A stretch of DNA of 64,000 nt, from assembly GCA_000741495.1 (NCBI GenBank), contig JGZV01000005.1:1-64000 (forward strand), written 5' to 3'. Below are positions 19,265 through 28,990 of the stretch, in pieces (the stretch's first letter is position 1; the number at the start of each line of letters is the position of its first letter). Source of the DNA: Bifidobacterium thermophilum. GTDB lineage: Bacteria > Actinomycetota > Actinomycetes > Actinomycetales > Bifidobacteriaceae. A program made the translations under genes and the position numbers. The notes below the pieces were generated by a model. It did not search any database, was not told where the DNA came from, and worked only from the letters and a program-made list of their open reading frames with translations.

Positions 19265-20566
19265 ATGCCCGGAATCATTCTTATCGGCGCTCAGTGGGGC
19301 GATGAAGGCAAAGGCAAGGCGACCGATCTCATCGGCTCGCATGTCGATTATGTCGCCCGCTTCAACGGCGGCAACAACGCGGGCCATACCGTGGTCGTCG
19401 GCGACGAATCCTACGCGCTGCACCTGCTGCCCAGCGGCATCATCAGCCCGAACGTGACCCCGGTCATCGGCAACGGCGTGGTTGTTGATCCTGAAGTCCT
19501 GTTCCAGGAGATTGACGGGCTGGAAGCCCGCGGCATGGACTGCTCGCGCCTGCTGGTCAGCGAGTCCGCGCACGTGATCGCCCCCTACCATCGCACTATT
19601 GACAAGGTGACCGAACGCTTCCTAGGCAAGCACAAGATCGGCACCACCGGTCGCGGCATCGGCCCGGCGTACGCCGACAAGATCAACCGCGTCGGCATTC
19701 GCGTGCACGATCTGTTCAACGAGAAGCATCTGCACGACAAAGTCGAGGCGAGCCTGCACCAGAAGAACCAGATGCTGGTCAAGCTGTACAACCGCCGCCC
19801 GATCGACATCGACCGCACCACCGACGAGCTGCTCAAGCTTGGTGAACGGCTTAAGCCGTACGTGGCAAACACGTCCCTCGTACTCAACAACGCGCTCGAC
19901 GCAGGTAAGACCGTCCTGTTCGAAGGCGGCCAGGCCACCATGCTTGACGTGGACCACGGCACCTACCCGTTCGTCACTTCTTCGAACCCGACCGCCGGCG
20001 GCGCTTGCACCGGCACGGGCGTCGGACCAACCAAGATTACCCGCGTCATCGGCGTGTCCAAGGCGTATATCACGCGCGTGGGCGAAGGCCCGTTCCCGAC
20101 GGAACTGTTCGACGAGCAGGGTGATTGGCTACGCGAGCAGGGCCACGAGTACGGCGTCACCACCGGTCGCCCCCGCCGTTGTGGCTGGTTCGATGCGGTC
20201 GTCAACCGGTACGCGGTGCGCGTCAACGGCCTGACCGATATCGTGCTCACCAAGCTTGACGTGCTCACCGGCCTCAAGGAAATCCCGATTTGCGTCGCCT
20301 ACGACGTGGAAAACCCGGACGGCACGCACACCCGCTACGACGACATGCCTGTCGACCAGGCGGCCTTCACCGCGGCGAAGCCGATCTACGAGACCATGCC
20401 CGGCTGGGACGAGGACATTTCGCAGGTGCATGATTTCGCAGACCTGCCTAAGACCTGCCAGGATTACGTCAAGCGTCTCGAAGACCTGTCCGGATGCCGG
20501 ATCTCCGCAATCGGCACCGGCCCGCAGCGTGACCATATCATCTCCGTCCATTCGCTGATCGACTAA
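19265..20566 (+). CDS. purA: Adenylosuccinate synthetase
   Basis: GTP-dependent joining of IMP and aspartate, the first committed step to AMP; cytoplasmic homodimer. 433 residues, the normal length. The N-terminus [20 protein letters not shown] holds the GTP-binding loop and the catalytic Asp. [15 protein letters not shown] is the IMP loop with the catalytic His. [32 protein letters not shown] and [15 protein letters not shown] are further signatures, and KLDVLTG is the guanine-recognition motif. GGAGGTG precedes the ATG at 19265; an earlier in-frame codon is not supported. Confidence 0.98.
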   Translation: MPGIILIGAQWGDEGKGKATDLIGSHVDYVARFNGGNNAGHTVVVGDESYALHLLPSGIISPNVTPVIGNGVVVDPEVLFQEIDGLEARGMDCSRLLVSESAHVIAPYHRTIDKVTERFLGKHKIGTTGRGIGPAYADKINRVGIRVHDLFNEKHLHDKVEASLHQKNQMLVKLYNRRPIDIDRTTDELLKLGERLKPYVANTSLVLNNALDAGKTVLFEGGQATMLDVDHGTYPFVTSSNPTAGGACTGTGVGPTKITRVIGVSKAYITRVGEGPFPTELFDEQGDWLREQGHEYGVTTGRPRRCGWFDAVVNRYAVRVNGLTDIVLTKLDVLTGLKEIPICVAYDVENPDGTHTRYDDMPVDQAAFTAAKPIYETMPGWDEDISQVHDFADLPKTCQDYVKRLEDLSGCRISAIGTGPQRDHIISVHSLID

Positions 20567-20789
20567 TCTGCGAAGCATTGCAGGCAAATCCGACCGGACC
20601 GGAGTCGAGGCGCGGCGGCGTCACGGCTCCGGTCCCGCATTTGGAGGGTGCGCCGAGCCGGTGAGAGCTTTGCGACAGTAAAGTGCGAACGCGCGCAAGG
20701 ACACTTGCGAAAACCTGCGCAAAAGCCCGTGTAACAAAAGCTCGCGCAACATCAGCTCGCGCAACATCACAGGGATAAGGAAAAGACAG
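20567..20789. other. Intergenic hairpin and short tandem repeats upstream of crcB
   Basis: GACCGGAG...CTCCGGTC forms an 8-bp stem shortly after purA and may terminate it. Before crcB, CTCGCGCAACATCA is tandemly duplicated (about 20744-20772). I could not recognise a fluoride riboswitch here. Confidence 0.45.
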
Positions 20790-21338
20790 ATGGCGAAACG
20801 TTCCCCACTCGCCGACCCACAACTGTATGTGGTTGTGTTCATCGGCGGCGCGATCGGCACATGCGTGCGTTACCTGCTGGGGCTGGCGATACCGGCCACG
20901 GCCGCTGGATTCCACTTCGGCACGCTCGCCGCGAACCTGCTGGCCTGCTTCGTATACGCGGGATTGAGCGCATACTTGGCACAGGCTGATTGGATTCGCC
21001 CGCGCAGGCGCGAACTGGTCAACCGGGGAGCCGGCATGGGTGTGTGCGGCGGGTTGTCGACCATGTCCACACTCGCGTTGGAAGGCTTCACCGGCATACT
21101 CGGCGGGCAGGCGTGGCAGGTGTTGCTGTACCTGCTGGTCAGCGTGGTTTGTGGCCTGCTGGTCGCGTTCGCGGGTGTCTGGTGCGCTGATCAGCTTGCG
21201 GCCGGGCATCGCGTGCAACGTGTTGCGGCGGCCGGCCAAACTGCCCGGTCTGGTGATTCCGTCGCCTTCGGCAATCCCGTCACCTCCGACAACCCCACCA
21301 CCCCCGCCAACTCCGCAGAACAGGAGGCCCGGCAATGA
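20790..21338 (+). CDS. crcB: Fluoride channel subunit CrcB (FluC)
   Basis: Small four-helix membrane protein of the Fluc family that lets fluoride leak out of the cell. 182 residues, longer than the usual 120-130 because of a polar C-terminal tail rich in A, T and P. The core has GGAIGTCVRYLLGLAIP in helix 1, FGTLAANLLACF (the Asn of the fluoride track) in helix 2, and GMGVCGGLSTMSTLALE in helix 3 with the G-G-x-S/T-T-x-S-T break. The stop overlaps the start of the second crcB gene. The pair probably forms a heterodimer, as is common in Gram-positive bacteria. Confidence 0.92.
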   Translation: MAKRSPLADPQLYVVVFIGGAIGTCVRYLLGLAIPATAAGFHFGTLAANLLACFVYAGLSAYLAQADWIRPRRRELVNRGAGMGVCGGLSTMSTLALEGFTGILGGQAWQVLLYLLVSVVCGLLVAFAGVWCADQLAAGHRVQRVAAAGQTARSGDSVAFGNPVTSDNPTTPANSAEQEARQ

Positions 21339-21758
21339 CATCATTCCTGATTGGTGCACTCCTGTGCCTCATGGGCGGCCTCGGAGCCGTCACCCGGTTT
21401 GTGCTTGATACTGCGGTCAAACAGCCGTGGTCCCGCGTCCCCCGACAATGCGGACGAACGCACTGCAGCCATCCACGCGTTCCCGCTGTCCACGCTCGTC
21501 GTGAATATCGCGGCCTCACTGCTCGCCGGCATCGTCGCGGCGGCCTTCGTCTACCACGGCGACCCGGCCAGCCCGTGGCGTCTGGTGCTCGCCACCGGCT
21601 TCCTCGGCGGATTCTCCACGTTCTCAACCGCCATCAACGAAAGCGTCACCCTGCTGCGCAAAGGCAAGCGTGCGGTTGCCGCAGCGAATATCGTCCTCGA
21701 ATATGTCGTCCCGCTGCTGTGCGTGGCGCTCGGCTGGTGGCTGGCGGCGGCCCTGTGA
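21335..21758 (+). CDS. crcB: Second CrcB subunit, apparent +1 frameshift
   Basis: Starts at 21335 (MTSFLIGALLCLMGGLGAVT), overlapping the first crcB by four bases. At the C5 run 21439-21443 the frame breaks; removing one C gives a continuous 140-residue CrcB: SRVPDNADERTAAIHAFPLS then TLVVNIAASLLAG and TGFLGGFSTFSTAINESV, ending WWLAAAL at 21758. As deposited, the first frame instead reads on into the clcA gene and makes a false 672-residue fusion. The intact homologue at 31460 shows what the protein should look like. Either a real loss of the heterodimer partner or, more likely, a homopolymer miscall. Confidence 0.75.
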
Positions 21759-23353
21759 ACGATTTGCACGCCGCAGCGGATCGTCTGCTCACCTCATTCG
21801 CCCGCCTCAAATGGCGCATGGCGGGTGCCGGCGTGCTCATTGGCCTGCTGTCCGGCGTGCTCGTGGTCATCTACCGGCAGGGCATCGAACTGAGCATTCG
21901 CTTCGCCCGGTGGATGTACGCGCAGATTCGCATAACCCCATGGCTGATTGCCCCCTGGGTGTTGGCTGCGATACTCATCAGCCTGCTTATCGCATGGATG
22001 GTCCGCAAAGAGCCGATGGCATCCGGCAGTGGCATCCCGCAAACCGACGGTGTGGTGTTGAGCGGCCTGAAGATGAAGTGGCAGACCATTCTACCGGTGC
22101 GCTTCCTCGGCGGCCTGCTTGCCGCTCTGTTCGGACTGTCTTTGGGACGTGAAGGCCCGTCCATCCAAATCGGCGCGTCCGGTGCGCAATTCCTGTCACA
22201 TCGCATGCGCGGCGAGAAACGCGAAGACGTGCAGGAGCACTATCTGGTGACCGCGGGCGCGGCGGCCGGCCTGTCCGCAGCGTTCAGCGCCCCGCTGTCC
22301 GGCATGATGTTCGCGCTGGAAGGCATCCACCGCAGCTTCTCCCCGGCCATCCTCATGGGCGCGACCGCCGCCTCCCTGACCGCGGATTTCGTATCCAAAT
22401 ACTGTTTTGGCCTCACGCCGGTCCTCGATTTCGGGGATATTCGGCAGTTGCCGCTCGGCGATTACATGTGGCTGATTCCGCTCGGCATCATCGCCGGGCT
22501 GGTTGGCTCGCTGATGAACCGTTCCCTGCTTGGATTCCAGACCTTGTACGGCAAGCTGCCCGACTGGTTGCGCCCGATGATCGCCATGGCGATTGCCCTG
22601 CCGGTCGGCCTGTGGCTGCCCAACGTGCTCGGAGGCGGCTCGAACCTCGTGCAAACCGCCGAACGCGGCCATCCCGGGCTCTCGATGCTGTGCATCCTGC
22701 TGGTCGTGAAAATCCTGTTCACCAGCACAAGTTTCGGTTCCGGCGTGCCCGGCGGCATCTTCATGCCGATTCTCGCGGTCGGAGCGCTGGCGGGCGGCGC
22801 GTTCGGCACGCTCGGGCATGACCTGTGGGGGCTTTCCGCACAGGCGATTCCGGTTTTCGCGGTTTGCGTGATGACAGGCACGCTGGCGGCATCGGTCAAA
22901 ACCCCGATCACCTCAATCCTGCTGACCGTTGAAATGTCCGGCACCCTGACCCACATGTTGCCGGTCGCCGCAGCCGCGTTCATCGCGCTGCTTGTCTCCG
23001 ACTTGCTGCGTACGAAACCGATTTACGGCGTACTGCTGGAACGCTACATGCGCGCGCAAGGCCAAGCGGCGAAACTGCCCGGCAATCTGGGGTCCGGCAT
23101 CATGGACTTCCCGCTGGAAATGGGCGCGCCCGCAGACGGGCATCGCGTGCGCGACGTTGCTTGGCCGTCCGGATGCCTGATTATTGGACTTCGACGGGGT
23201 GAACACGAAATCGTTCCGCGTGGCGACACCATGCTGCGGGGTGGCGATTACCTGATCGTACTGTTCAGCGGTCAGGAGGAACAGACCGTCCGCGCGGCGC
23301 TGCGCGGGCTATGCGACGCGGAAGAGACCGAATCCGGAGCCTCGCCGCGCTGA
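21755..23353 (+). CDS. clcA: ClcA-type chloride/proton antiporter with TrkA-C domain
   Basis: CLC-family membrane protein of 532 residues. Start GTG at 21755 overlaps the crcB stop (GTGA), pointing to translational coupling. Selectivity-filter motifs are GSGIPQ (about residues 88-93), GREGPSIQIGA with the gating Glu, and SFGSGVPGGIFMP. About ten membrane helices are visible up to residue 440. The cytoplasmic C-terminus (RVRDVAWPSGCLIIGLRRGE) is a TrkA-C-like ligand-binding domain, typical of EriC proteins. With two FluC genes directly upstream, a role in halide or fluoride stress is plausible, although GREGP is that of ordinary chloride exchangers and not of fluoride-type CLCs. Confidence 0.93.
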   Translation: MNDLHAAADRLLTSFARLKWRMAGAGVLIGLLSGVLVVIYRQGIELSIRFARWMYAQIRITPWLIAPWVLAAILISLLIAWMVRKEPMASGSGIPQTDGVVLSGLKMKWQTILPVRFLGGLLAALFGLSLGREGPSIQIGASGAQFLSHRMRGEKREDVQEHYLVTAGAAAGLSAAFSAPLSGMMFALEGIHRSFSPAILMGATAASLTADFVSKYCFGLTPVLDFGDIRQLPLGDYMWLIPLGIIAGLVGSLMNRSLLGFQTLYGKLPDWLRPMIAMAIALPVGLWLPNVLGGGSNLVQTAERGHPGLSMLCILLVVKILFTSTSFGSGVPGGIFMPILAVGALAGGAFGTLGHDLWGLSAQAIPVFAVCVMTGTLAASVKTPITSILLTVEMSGTLTHMLPVAAAAFIALLVSDLLRTKPIYGVLLERYMRAQGQAAKLPGNLGSGIMDFPLEMGAPADGHRVRDVAWPSGCLIIGLRRGEHEIVPRGDTMLRGGDYLIVLFSGQEEQTVRAALRGLCDAEETESGASPR

Positions 23354-23447
23354 TTGACGCCGCGGTTGCCTGCGCGGGCTGTTTGGCGCCGACGGGACAG
23401 AGCCATCCGTCGTCAGTCGTCGTTGTTCGATGCTCGTGCTGCCGGCT

Positions 23448-23950
23448 GATTGTTGAGATTCTGCGGGTTTGCGGTGATGCCGTGGTTGGCGGCCGGACAT
23501 AGTCCGGCATGGGTGTGGACTGGATCCGATTTTGTCCTATGTTCTCCGGTTTGGTCCGTGGTTCGGGTGTTCTGAGTGGCTGGTTTGGTGATGGTTGATG
23601 ATGGTAGTGTGTTCGGATTGTTGGGATTCCGCGGGTTTGTGGTGTGATTGCGGTCGGCAGTGTGTGTCATGGTCGGTGCCGGTGTGGACTGGTCCCGATT
23701 TCGTCGTGTGATTCCCGATTCAGTCCATGGGTTCGGGCGGTACCGTGCTTGGTAGTCTGGCGCCCGGTTCCTGTGGTGATGGCTGATTGTTGGGATTCTG
23801 CGGGTTTGCGGTGATGCCGTGGCTGGTGGTCGGGTGCGGTCCGGCACGGGCGCGGACTGGATCCGTTTTCGGTCGGTGTTCTCCGATTCGGTGCGGGGCC
23901 GCTCGTCCGCTCGCCCGCTCGCTCGCCCCCCCAGTCATCCGCGTGCCCGC
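23448..23950. repeat. Three degenerate tandem repeats of about 168 bp
   Basis: Units begin with GATTGTTGRGATTCYGCGGG at 23448, 23616 and 23785. Shared landmarks are TGTGGACTGG or GCGGACTGGATCCG about 65 bp in and a GTGATGG block before units 2 and 3. The region (23354-24054) has no gene and no detectable start signals. It separates clcA from the liv operon. Confidence 0.75.
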
Positions 23951-24054
23951 CGTGTTAACACGAATGACTGCGAAGTTACTCCGGCGAAACGTTATTGCAA
24001 CCGCTAGTCGAATCTCGAACACCTATGGTGAGGGTAATCGAGAGAGGACTACAT

Positions 24055-25482
24055 ATGGCAGACGCACTATCGACTGCGCGGCGCCATCGGTTCCTGATAC
24101 TGACTTGCATGCTTGCCATGCTGGTTCCGATGGCGTTCCTCGCATTCCCATCATCCGCACAGGCCGCTGAAGCGGTCACAACCTGCAATCCGACCGCCAC
24201 CAACGGCTGCGTGAACGGCATCCTGCAAGATGCTTCCAAACAGCCTGTTGCCGGCGCGACCGTCACCCTGTCCGGCAAAGAATCAGCGACCACAACCACC
24301 GATTCGACCGGAAAATGGGCGTTCTCGGTGACCGCAGACGGCTCATACACCGTCACCATCGACAAATCCGTCGCCTCAAGCCACGGCCTGCCCGGTAACA
24401 CGGCGACCGTGAGCATCGACAAAAGCGATTTCTCCAAGCAGCGGGCGGTCGTCCGCTTCGACAAGGCAAACGTGGCGGATTCTTCAAGTTCCGGCAAGGC
24501 TTCCGGCTCAGCATCATCGTCAAGCAAAGCCAAGTTGGGTAGCTCAAGCTCCACAACCGACAGCTCGTCGGCGTCAAGCTCATCCGGCAGCTCCAGCAAT
24601 TTCGGCCAGCGTTTCTGGCAACAGCTCTACTCCGGCTTGATTTTCGGCCTCATGCTCGCGCTGATGAGCGTCGGCATGAACCTCGTCTACGGCACCACCG
24701 GACTGAGCTCCTTCTCCCACGGCGAGCAGGTCACGCTCGGCGGCCTTATGGCGTATGTCGGCACACAGATGCTGCATTGGCCGCTCATCGTCTCCGGCAT
24801 TTTCGCCATCGCGATCGGCGCGCTGACCGGCCTTATCCAGAACGAAGTCATCTGGGCGCCGCTGCGCCGCAAGCATGTCGGCCCGCTTCAACAGATGATC
24901 GTCACCATCGGCCTGTCCATGGTGCTGCAATACCTGTTCCAGTTCTTCTTCGGCGGCAGTACGAAAGGCATTGTCACCTCCGTGGAACGTGGCTTCCAAA
25001 TCGGCCCGATCACCACTGACCGCGCGACACTGATTTCCGCGGCCATTGCAATCGTGGTCATCGCCACCGTCACGTACTTCCTGTACCACACGCGGTTCGG
25101 CCGGGCCACGCGAGCCGTCTCCGACAATGCCGCACTCGCTGCGGCGTCCGGCATCAACGTGGAACACGTGGTGCGGATTGTGTGGATTCTGTCCTGCGCG
25201 CTCGCCGCACTTTCCGGCGTGCTTATGGGCATCTACCTCAACGGCATCGCGTGGAACACGGGCGCGGTCCTGCTGCTGCTCATGTTCTCCGCGGTCACAC
25301 TCGGCGGCCTGGGCACCGCGCCGGGCGCGCTCGTCGGCGCCCTCATCATCGGCGTCGTGGCGGATATGAGCTCGCTCATCATCCCCAACGACATGCGCTA
25401 CGCTTCGGCGCTCGCGATCCTCATCATCGTCCTGCTGTTCCGTCCGCAGGGCATCTTCGGCAAAGCACAGAGGGTGGGCTGA
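24055..25482 (+). CDS. livH: Branched-chain amino-acid ABC permease LivH with N-terminal extracellular domain
   Basis: 475 residues against about 290-300 for a normal LivH. The extra part is an N-terminal signal-like helix (FLILTCMLAMLVPMAFLAF), cleavage-like AQAAEA, then an outside domain with the carboxypeptidase-regulatory/SpaA-like fold (GCVNGILQDASKQPVAGATV ... TTTDSTGKWAF ... GSYTVTID), and a serine-rich linker. The permease begins near residue 183: LIFGLMLALMSVGMNLVYGT, FSHGEQVTLGG, GRATRAVSDNAALAAASGI, VTLGGLGTAPGALVGALI, and RPQGIFGKAQR at the end. It is the first gene of a four-gene operon. Start at 24055 follows GAGAGG. Confidence 0.92.
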   Translation: MADALSTARRHRFLILTCMLAMLVPMAFLAFPSSAQAAEAVTTCNPTATNGCVNGILQDASKQPVAGATVTLSGKESATTTTDSTGKWAFSVTADGSYTVTIDKSVASSHGLPGNTATVSIDKSDFSKQRAVVRFDKANVADSSSSGKASGSASSSSKAKLGSSSSTTDSSSASSSSGSSSNFGQRFWQQLYSGLIFGLMLALMSVGMNLVYGTTGLSSFSHGEQVTLGGLMAYVGTQMLHWPLIVSGIFAIAIGALTGLIQNEVIWAPLRRKHVGPLQQMIVTIGLSMVLQYLFQFFFGGSTKGIVTSVERGFQIGPITTDRATLISAAIAIVVIATVTYFLYHTRFGRATRAVSDNAALAAASGINVEHVVRIVWILSCALAALSGVLMGIYLNGIAWNTGAVLLLLMFSAVTLGGLGTAPGALVGALIIGVVADMSSLIIPNDMRYASALAILIIVLLFRPQGIFGKAQRVG

Positions 25483-25485
25483 ACC

Positions 25486-26469
25486 ATGGATTTCCTCACG
25501 ATTATCACCAATTCGTTGGGCGAACTGATTGCGCCCACAACCGCCGCCTACGCGCTTGCGGCGATCGGCTTGAACATTCACTTCGGCATGACCGGCCTGT
25601 TCAACATGGGCCAGGCGGGATTCATGCTGCTGGGCGCCTACGGCTTCGCGGTCACCCAGTCCATGGGCTGGAGCATTCTCGGCTCGCTGTGCATGGCGCT
25701 GTTCCTGTCGTTCCTGTTCGCGCTGTTGCTCGGCATTCCGACGCTCAAACTCGGACCTGACTACCTGTCAATGGTTACGCTTGCGGCCGCTGAAATCGTT
25801 CGCATTATCGGGCGTTCCACCGCGATGACCAAAATCACCGGTGGTTCCGGCGGCATCTCCCCGCAGGATTTCACGTCGAAGTTCGAAGCGCTTTCGCCAC
25901 TGCCCGACGGGCAATCGACCTTCCTGCTATGGACCTACTCGAACAATACGGCGAACTCCTGGTGGATCCGCATCGTGGCCTGGGTGCTGGTCGGCGTCGC
26001 ACTGTTCCTCACCTGGCGCTGGTTCAACTCCCCGTGGGGCCGCGTGCTCAAAGGGATCCGCGAGGATGAGAACGCGGTGCGCTCGCTGGGCAAATCGGTG
26101 ACCCGCTTCAAGATTCAGTCGCTGTTCCTGGGCGGTGCGTTCGGTGCGCTCGCTGGCATCATCTTCGTGCTGCCGCGTTCCGTACAGCCTGATTCCTTGG
26201 GTCGTCAGGTCACCTTCTACACGTGGACGATTCTGCTGATGGGCGGTGCGGCGACCGTCTTCGGCCCGCTGATCGGCTCGTGCGTGCTGTGGGTGGCACT
26301 CACGCTGATCAAAGAGTTCATGCGCGGCACGATTCCGACGACCGTGATCTCCTCCGACCAGGTGGAGGCGCTTGGCTGGGTGATTATGGGCGTCGCGCTC
26401 ATGTGCATCGTGATATTCAGGCCGCAAGGCATTCTCGGCGACCGAAAGGAGTTGGCGTTCAATGCGTAA
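25486..26469 (+). CDS. livM: Branched-chain amino-acid ABC permease LivM
   Basis: Second membrane subunit of the importer, 327 residues with about eight to ten helices. Landmarks are AAIGLNIHFGMTGLFNMGQA, GPDYLSMVTLAAAEIVRII, the coupling loop WGRVLKGIREDENAVRSLGK (EAA-like, contacts the ATPases), FALAGIIFVLPRS-type helix, and RPQGILGDRKELAFNA at the C-terminus. It starts three bases after the livH stop and overlaps livG by eight bases, so it is translated as part of a tight operon. Confidence 0.95.
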   Translation: MDFLTIITNSLGELIAPTTAAYALAAIGLNIHFGMTGLFNMGQAGFMLLGAYGFAVTQSMGWSILGSLCMALFLSFLFALLLGIPTLKLGPDYLSMVTLAAAEIVRIIGRSTAMTKITGGSGGISPQDFTSKFEALSPLPDGQSTFLLWTYSNNTANSWWIRIVAWVLVGVALFLTWRWFNSPWGRVLKGIREDENAVRSLGKSVTRFKIQSLFLGGAFGALAGIIFVLPRSVQPDSLGRQVTFYTWTILLMGGAATVFGPLIGSCVLWVALTLIKEFMRGTIPTTVISSDQVEALGWVIMGVALMCIVIFRPQGILGDRKELAFNA

Positions 26470-27565
26470 GTCAACATCAGGGCCTTCGATGTCAGGGCCG
26501 TCAACATCGCAACAAACTGGGAAGAACGCGACCGATGATTTCGGCGACAAGCCCTTCCAGCAGCAGGCATACGTGTCGCAATCCGACGCCTCAGGCGCCG
26601 CGGCACCCGGCTCCCTTACTCCCGAGGCGGATTTGCCGCGTTGGGCGACCCGCGCGCCTGAAGGTGAGAAACTCGAATCCACGCAGTACGCGGACCGTGT
26701 GCAACATGATCTGTCGTTCGTGAAAGCCGCGCCCGGTGTGGCCAAGCCGGATCCGATCCTCGTGGCGGACAACATCACCCGCAAATTCGGTGGCGTCACC
26801 GCGGTCGACGTGCAGCATTTCGAGATTGAACGGCACGGCATCACTGCGCTGATTGGCCCGAATGGTGCCGGCAAAACCACCTTCTTCAACCTCATGACCG
26901 GTTTCGACACTCCGAACACCGGCACGTGGGAATTCGACGGTAAACCGCTGAAATCCGAATCCCCGGAGCAGGTGGCGCGCATGGGCATGGTCCGCACCTT
27001 CCAGCTGACCAAAGTCATGAGCCGCCTGACCGTCATGGACAACATGCTGCTGGGCGCCCCTGTTCAACCGGGTGAAGGTATGCTCGCAGCGCTGTTTCCT
27101 GCCCGTTGGCGCAAGCAGGAGGAGAAAAACCGCGAAAAAGCTGAACGTCTGCTGAAGCGCTTCCTGCTGTGGAAGAAGAAGGATGATTTCGCCGGGTCGC
27201 TTTCCGGTGGCCAGCGCAAACTGCTCGAAATGGCGCGGGCGCTCATGAGTGACCCGCAGCTGGTCATGCTCGACGAGCCGATGGCCGGCGTGAACCCCGC
27301 GCTCAAGCAATCGCTGCTCGACTGCATCATGGCCCTCCGCGAAACCGGCACGACCGTCCTGTTCGTCGAACACGACATGAACATGGTCCGGCATATCGCC
27401 GATTGGGTGACGGTTATGGCGGAAGGCAAGATCGTGGCCGAAGGCGTACCGAAGAACGTGATGTCCGACCAGGCGGTCATCGACGCGTATCTGGGTGCCC
27501 GCGCGAATATCGATTTGGGAGATGACGCGGCGCTTGAGAAGCTTGAGGAGGAACAGCATGAGTGA
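26462..27565 (+). CDS. livG: Branched-chain amino-acid ABC ATPase LivG with long N-terminal extension
   Basis: 367 residues; normal LivG is about 255. Residues 1-95 are polar, low-complexity and probably disordered (SGPSMSGPSTSQQTGKNATD). The ATPase begins at ILVADNITRKFGGVTAVDVQ. Walker A is GPNGAGKTTFFNLMTG (about 132-147), the Q-loop FQLTKVMSRLT, the signature LSGGQRKLLEMARALMS, Walker B LVMLDEPMAGVNP, and the switch His in FVEHDMNMV. The C-terminal helix typical of LivG (EGVPKNVMSDQAVIDAYLG) is present. It overlaps livM and livF by eight bases on both sides. Confidence 0.95.
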   Translation: MRKSTSGPSMSGPSTSQQTGKNATDDFGDKPFQQQAYVSQSDASGAAAPGSLTPEADLPRWATRAPEGEKLESTQYADRVQHDLSFVKAAPGVAKPDPILVADNITRKFGGVTAVDVQHFEIERHGITALIGPNGAGKTTFFNLMTGFDTPNTGTWEFDGKPLKSESPEQVARMGMVRTFQLTKVMSRLTVMDNMLLGAPVQPGEGMLAALFPARWRKQEEKNREKAERLLKRFLLWKKKDDFAGSLSGGQRKLLEMARALMSDPQLVMLDEPMAGVNPALKQSLLDCIMALRETGTTVLFVEHDMNMVRHIADWVTVMAEGKIVAEGVPKNVMSDQAVIDAYLGARANIDLGDDAALEKLEEEQHE

Positions 27566-28445
27566 CGTAACGGTGAATGAGCGAGAAGAGCCTGCTGGCG
27601 TGGCTGTTGCGGGTGCGGACGCCACGGATGCCGGTGTGACCGTGGCGGACTCGCCTACGCAAAGTGCGATGCCGCGTTCGCAAGTGCATGTCGGCGAGCC
27701 GGAAGGCGACCCGCTTATGGACGCGCAGGATCTGATCGCCGGCTACCTGCCCGGCGTGAACATCCTCAACGGGGCCTCGCTGACCTTGCATGATGGTGAA
27801 ATCGTCGGCATCATCGGCCCGAACGGCGCCGGAAAGTCGACCCTGCTCAAATCCCTGTTCGGTCTGGTGCACATCCGGTCCGGCAAACTGCTGCTACGCG
27901 GCGAGGACATCACGAATATGCGCGCCGACAAGCTGGTCTCGCGCGGCGTGGGCTTCGTGCCGCAGACGGAGAACGTGTTCCCGTCGCTGACCATCGAGGA
28001 GAATCTGCGGATGGGGGCGTTCCAGGCACCGAAACTGTTCAAGGAGCGGTTCGAGTACGTTAGCTCGATCTTCCCGAAACTCGCGTCGCGCAAGGACCAG
28101 CTGGCGGGGTCGCTGTCCGGCGGCGAACGGCAGATGGTCGCGATGGGGCGCGCACTGATGATGAAACCGTCCGTGCTGCTGCTCGACGAGCCGTCCGCCG
28201 GTCTGTCGCCGATGCTGCAGGACGAGACCTTCATCCGCGTGAAGGAAGTCAACAAGGCCGGGGTTTCCGTGGTGATTGTCGAGCAGAACGCCCGCAGGTG
28301 CCTGCAGATTTGCGACCGTGGGTACGTGCTCGACCAAGGGCGCAACGCCTACTCCGGGCGTGGGCGTGACCTACTCAACGATCCGAAGGTCATCTCCCTG
28401 TACCTGGGCAACCTCGAGGAGAAAGTCGAAGAGGAAGGCAAGTAG
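27558..28445 (+). CDS. livF: Branched-chain amino-acid ABC ATPase LivF
   Basis: 295 residues with a polar N-terminal extension of about 55. The ATPase starts at MDAQDLIAGYLPGVNILNGA. Walker A GPNGAGKSTLLKSLFG (about 89-104), GFVPQTENVFPSLTIEENL at the Q-loop, signature LSGGERQMVAMGRALMM, Walker B LLLDEPSAGLSP, and VEQNARRCLQICDRGYVLDQ mark it as LivF. It starts at 27558, where GGAGGAAC lies upstream, overlapping the livG stop. Last gene of the operon; a hairpin follows at 28541. Confidence 0.95.
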   Translation: MSDVTVNEREEPAGVAVAGADATDAGVTVADSPTQSAMPRSQVHVGEPEGDPLMDAQDLIAGYLPGVNILNGASLTLHDGEIVGIIGPNGAGKSTLLKSLFGLVHIRSGKLLLRGEDITNMRADKLVSRGVGFVPQTENVFPSLTIEENLRMGAFQAPKLFKERFEYVSSIFPKLASRKDQLAGSLSGGERQMVAMGRALMMKPSVLLLDEPSAGLSPMLQDETFIRVKEVNKAGVSVVIVEQNARRCLQICDRGYVLDQGRNAYSGRGRDLLNDPKVISLYLGNLEEKVEEEGK

Positions 28446-28540
28446 GCGAGGCTGGTTGGTCGGGCTGGCTGGTTGTGTCGCGGTGATGTGGCCGGTTAGC
28501 GGGGCTGGTTGGTGTGGTCGGTGAGACCAGTGGTAGATAA

Positions 28541-28574
28541 GGCGGTTGTGTGAGTAATTCCTCACACAGCCGCC
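28541..28574 (+). terminator. Hairpin after livHMGF, family-C palindrome
   Basis: GGCGGTTGTGTGAG (28541-28554) pairs with CTCACACAGCCGCC (28561-28574), 13 of 14 bases plus one G-T pair, followed by GCTTTCGTT. A second copy, GTGTGAGGATTCGCTCACA, lies at 28621-28639. The rest of 28446-28990 holds no gene that I can support; it must contain the livK promoter. Confidence 0.7.
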
Positions 28575-28990
28575 GCTTTCGTTCTCGTACCCCCGGTCGC
28601 AGACCTGGCAACCCGCCACTGTGTGAGGATTCGCTCACATCCTGGCGTCCCGACTGGCCTGCGCAGCCGATATGTACGGGCGGCCGAGGCCTTGTCTGAA
28701 CCGTTCTGCTCAATTGCGTATGCCCTGACATGCGCGGCCTGTCGGTTCTCCTGATTTGTTGGCGGGGCCGAGCGGGATATGTCGTCTCGTGTATGTTGGG
28801 CCATCCGCTCCCAACGTTTCCTGTTGTTTTCGCATGTCACCGCGAGGAAACATCCGGCACACGCTCGTGTTGCAAACCACGCTTAGATTCTCGGGTAAAC
28901 GAAGCAATCAGCCCCGATTGGTTGCATCACCGTAATGTCCAATCGCCCGCTTCGCAGCAATGAATCAGCATGGGAGAGAGGAAACTGATC

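Noticed and set aside
20567..20789. Fluoride riboswitch before crcB
   Set aside because: I could not find the conserved core of that motif here or before 30531; only a terminator-like stem and short tandem repeats are visible.
21335..23353. A single 672-residue CrcB-ClC fusion protein
   Set aside because: The middle part reads the second crcB gene in the wrong phase after the C5 run; the real ClC protein starts at GTG 21755, which overlaps the crcB stop.
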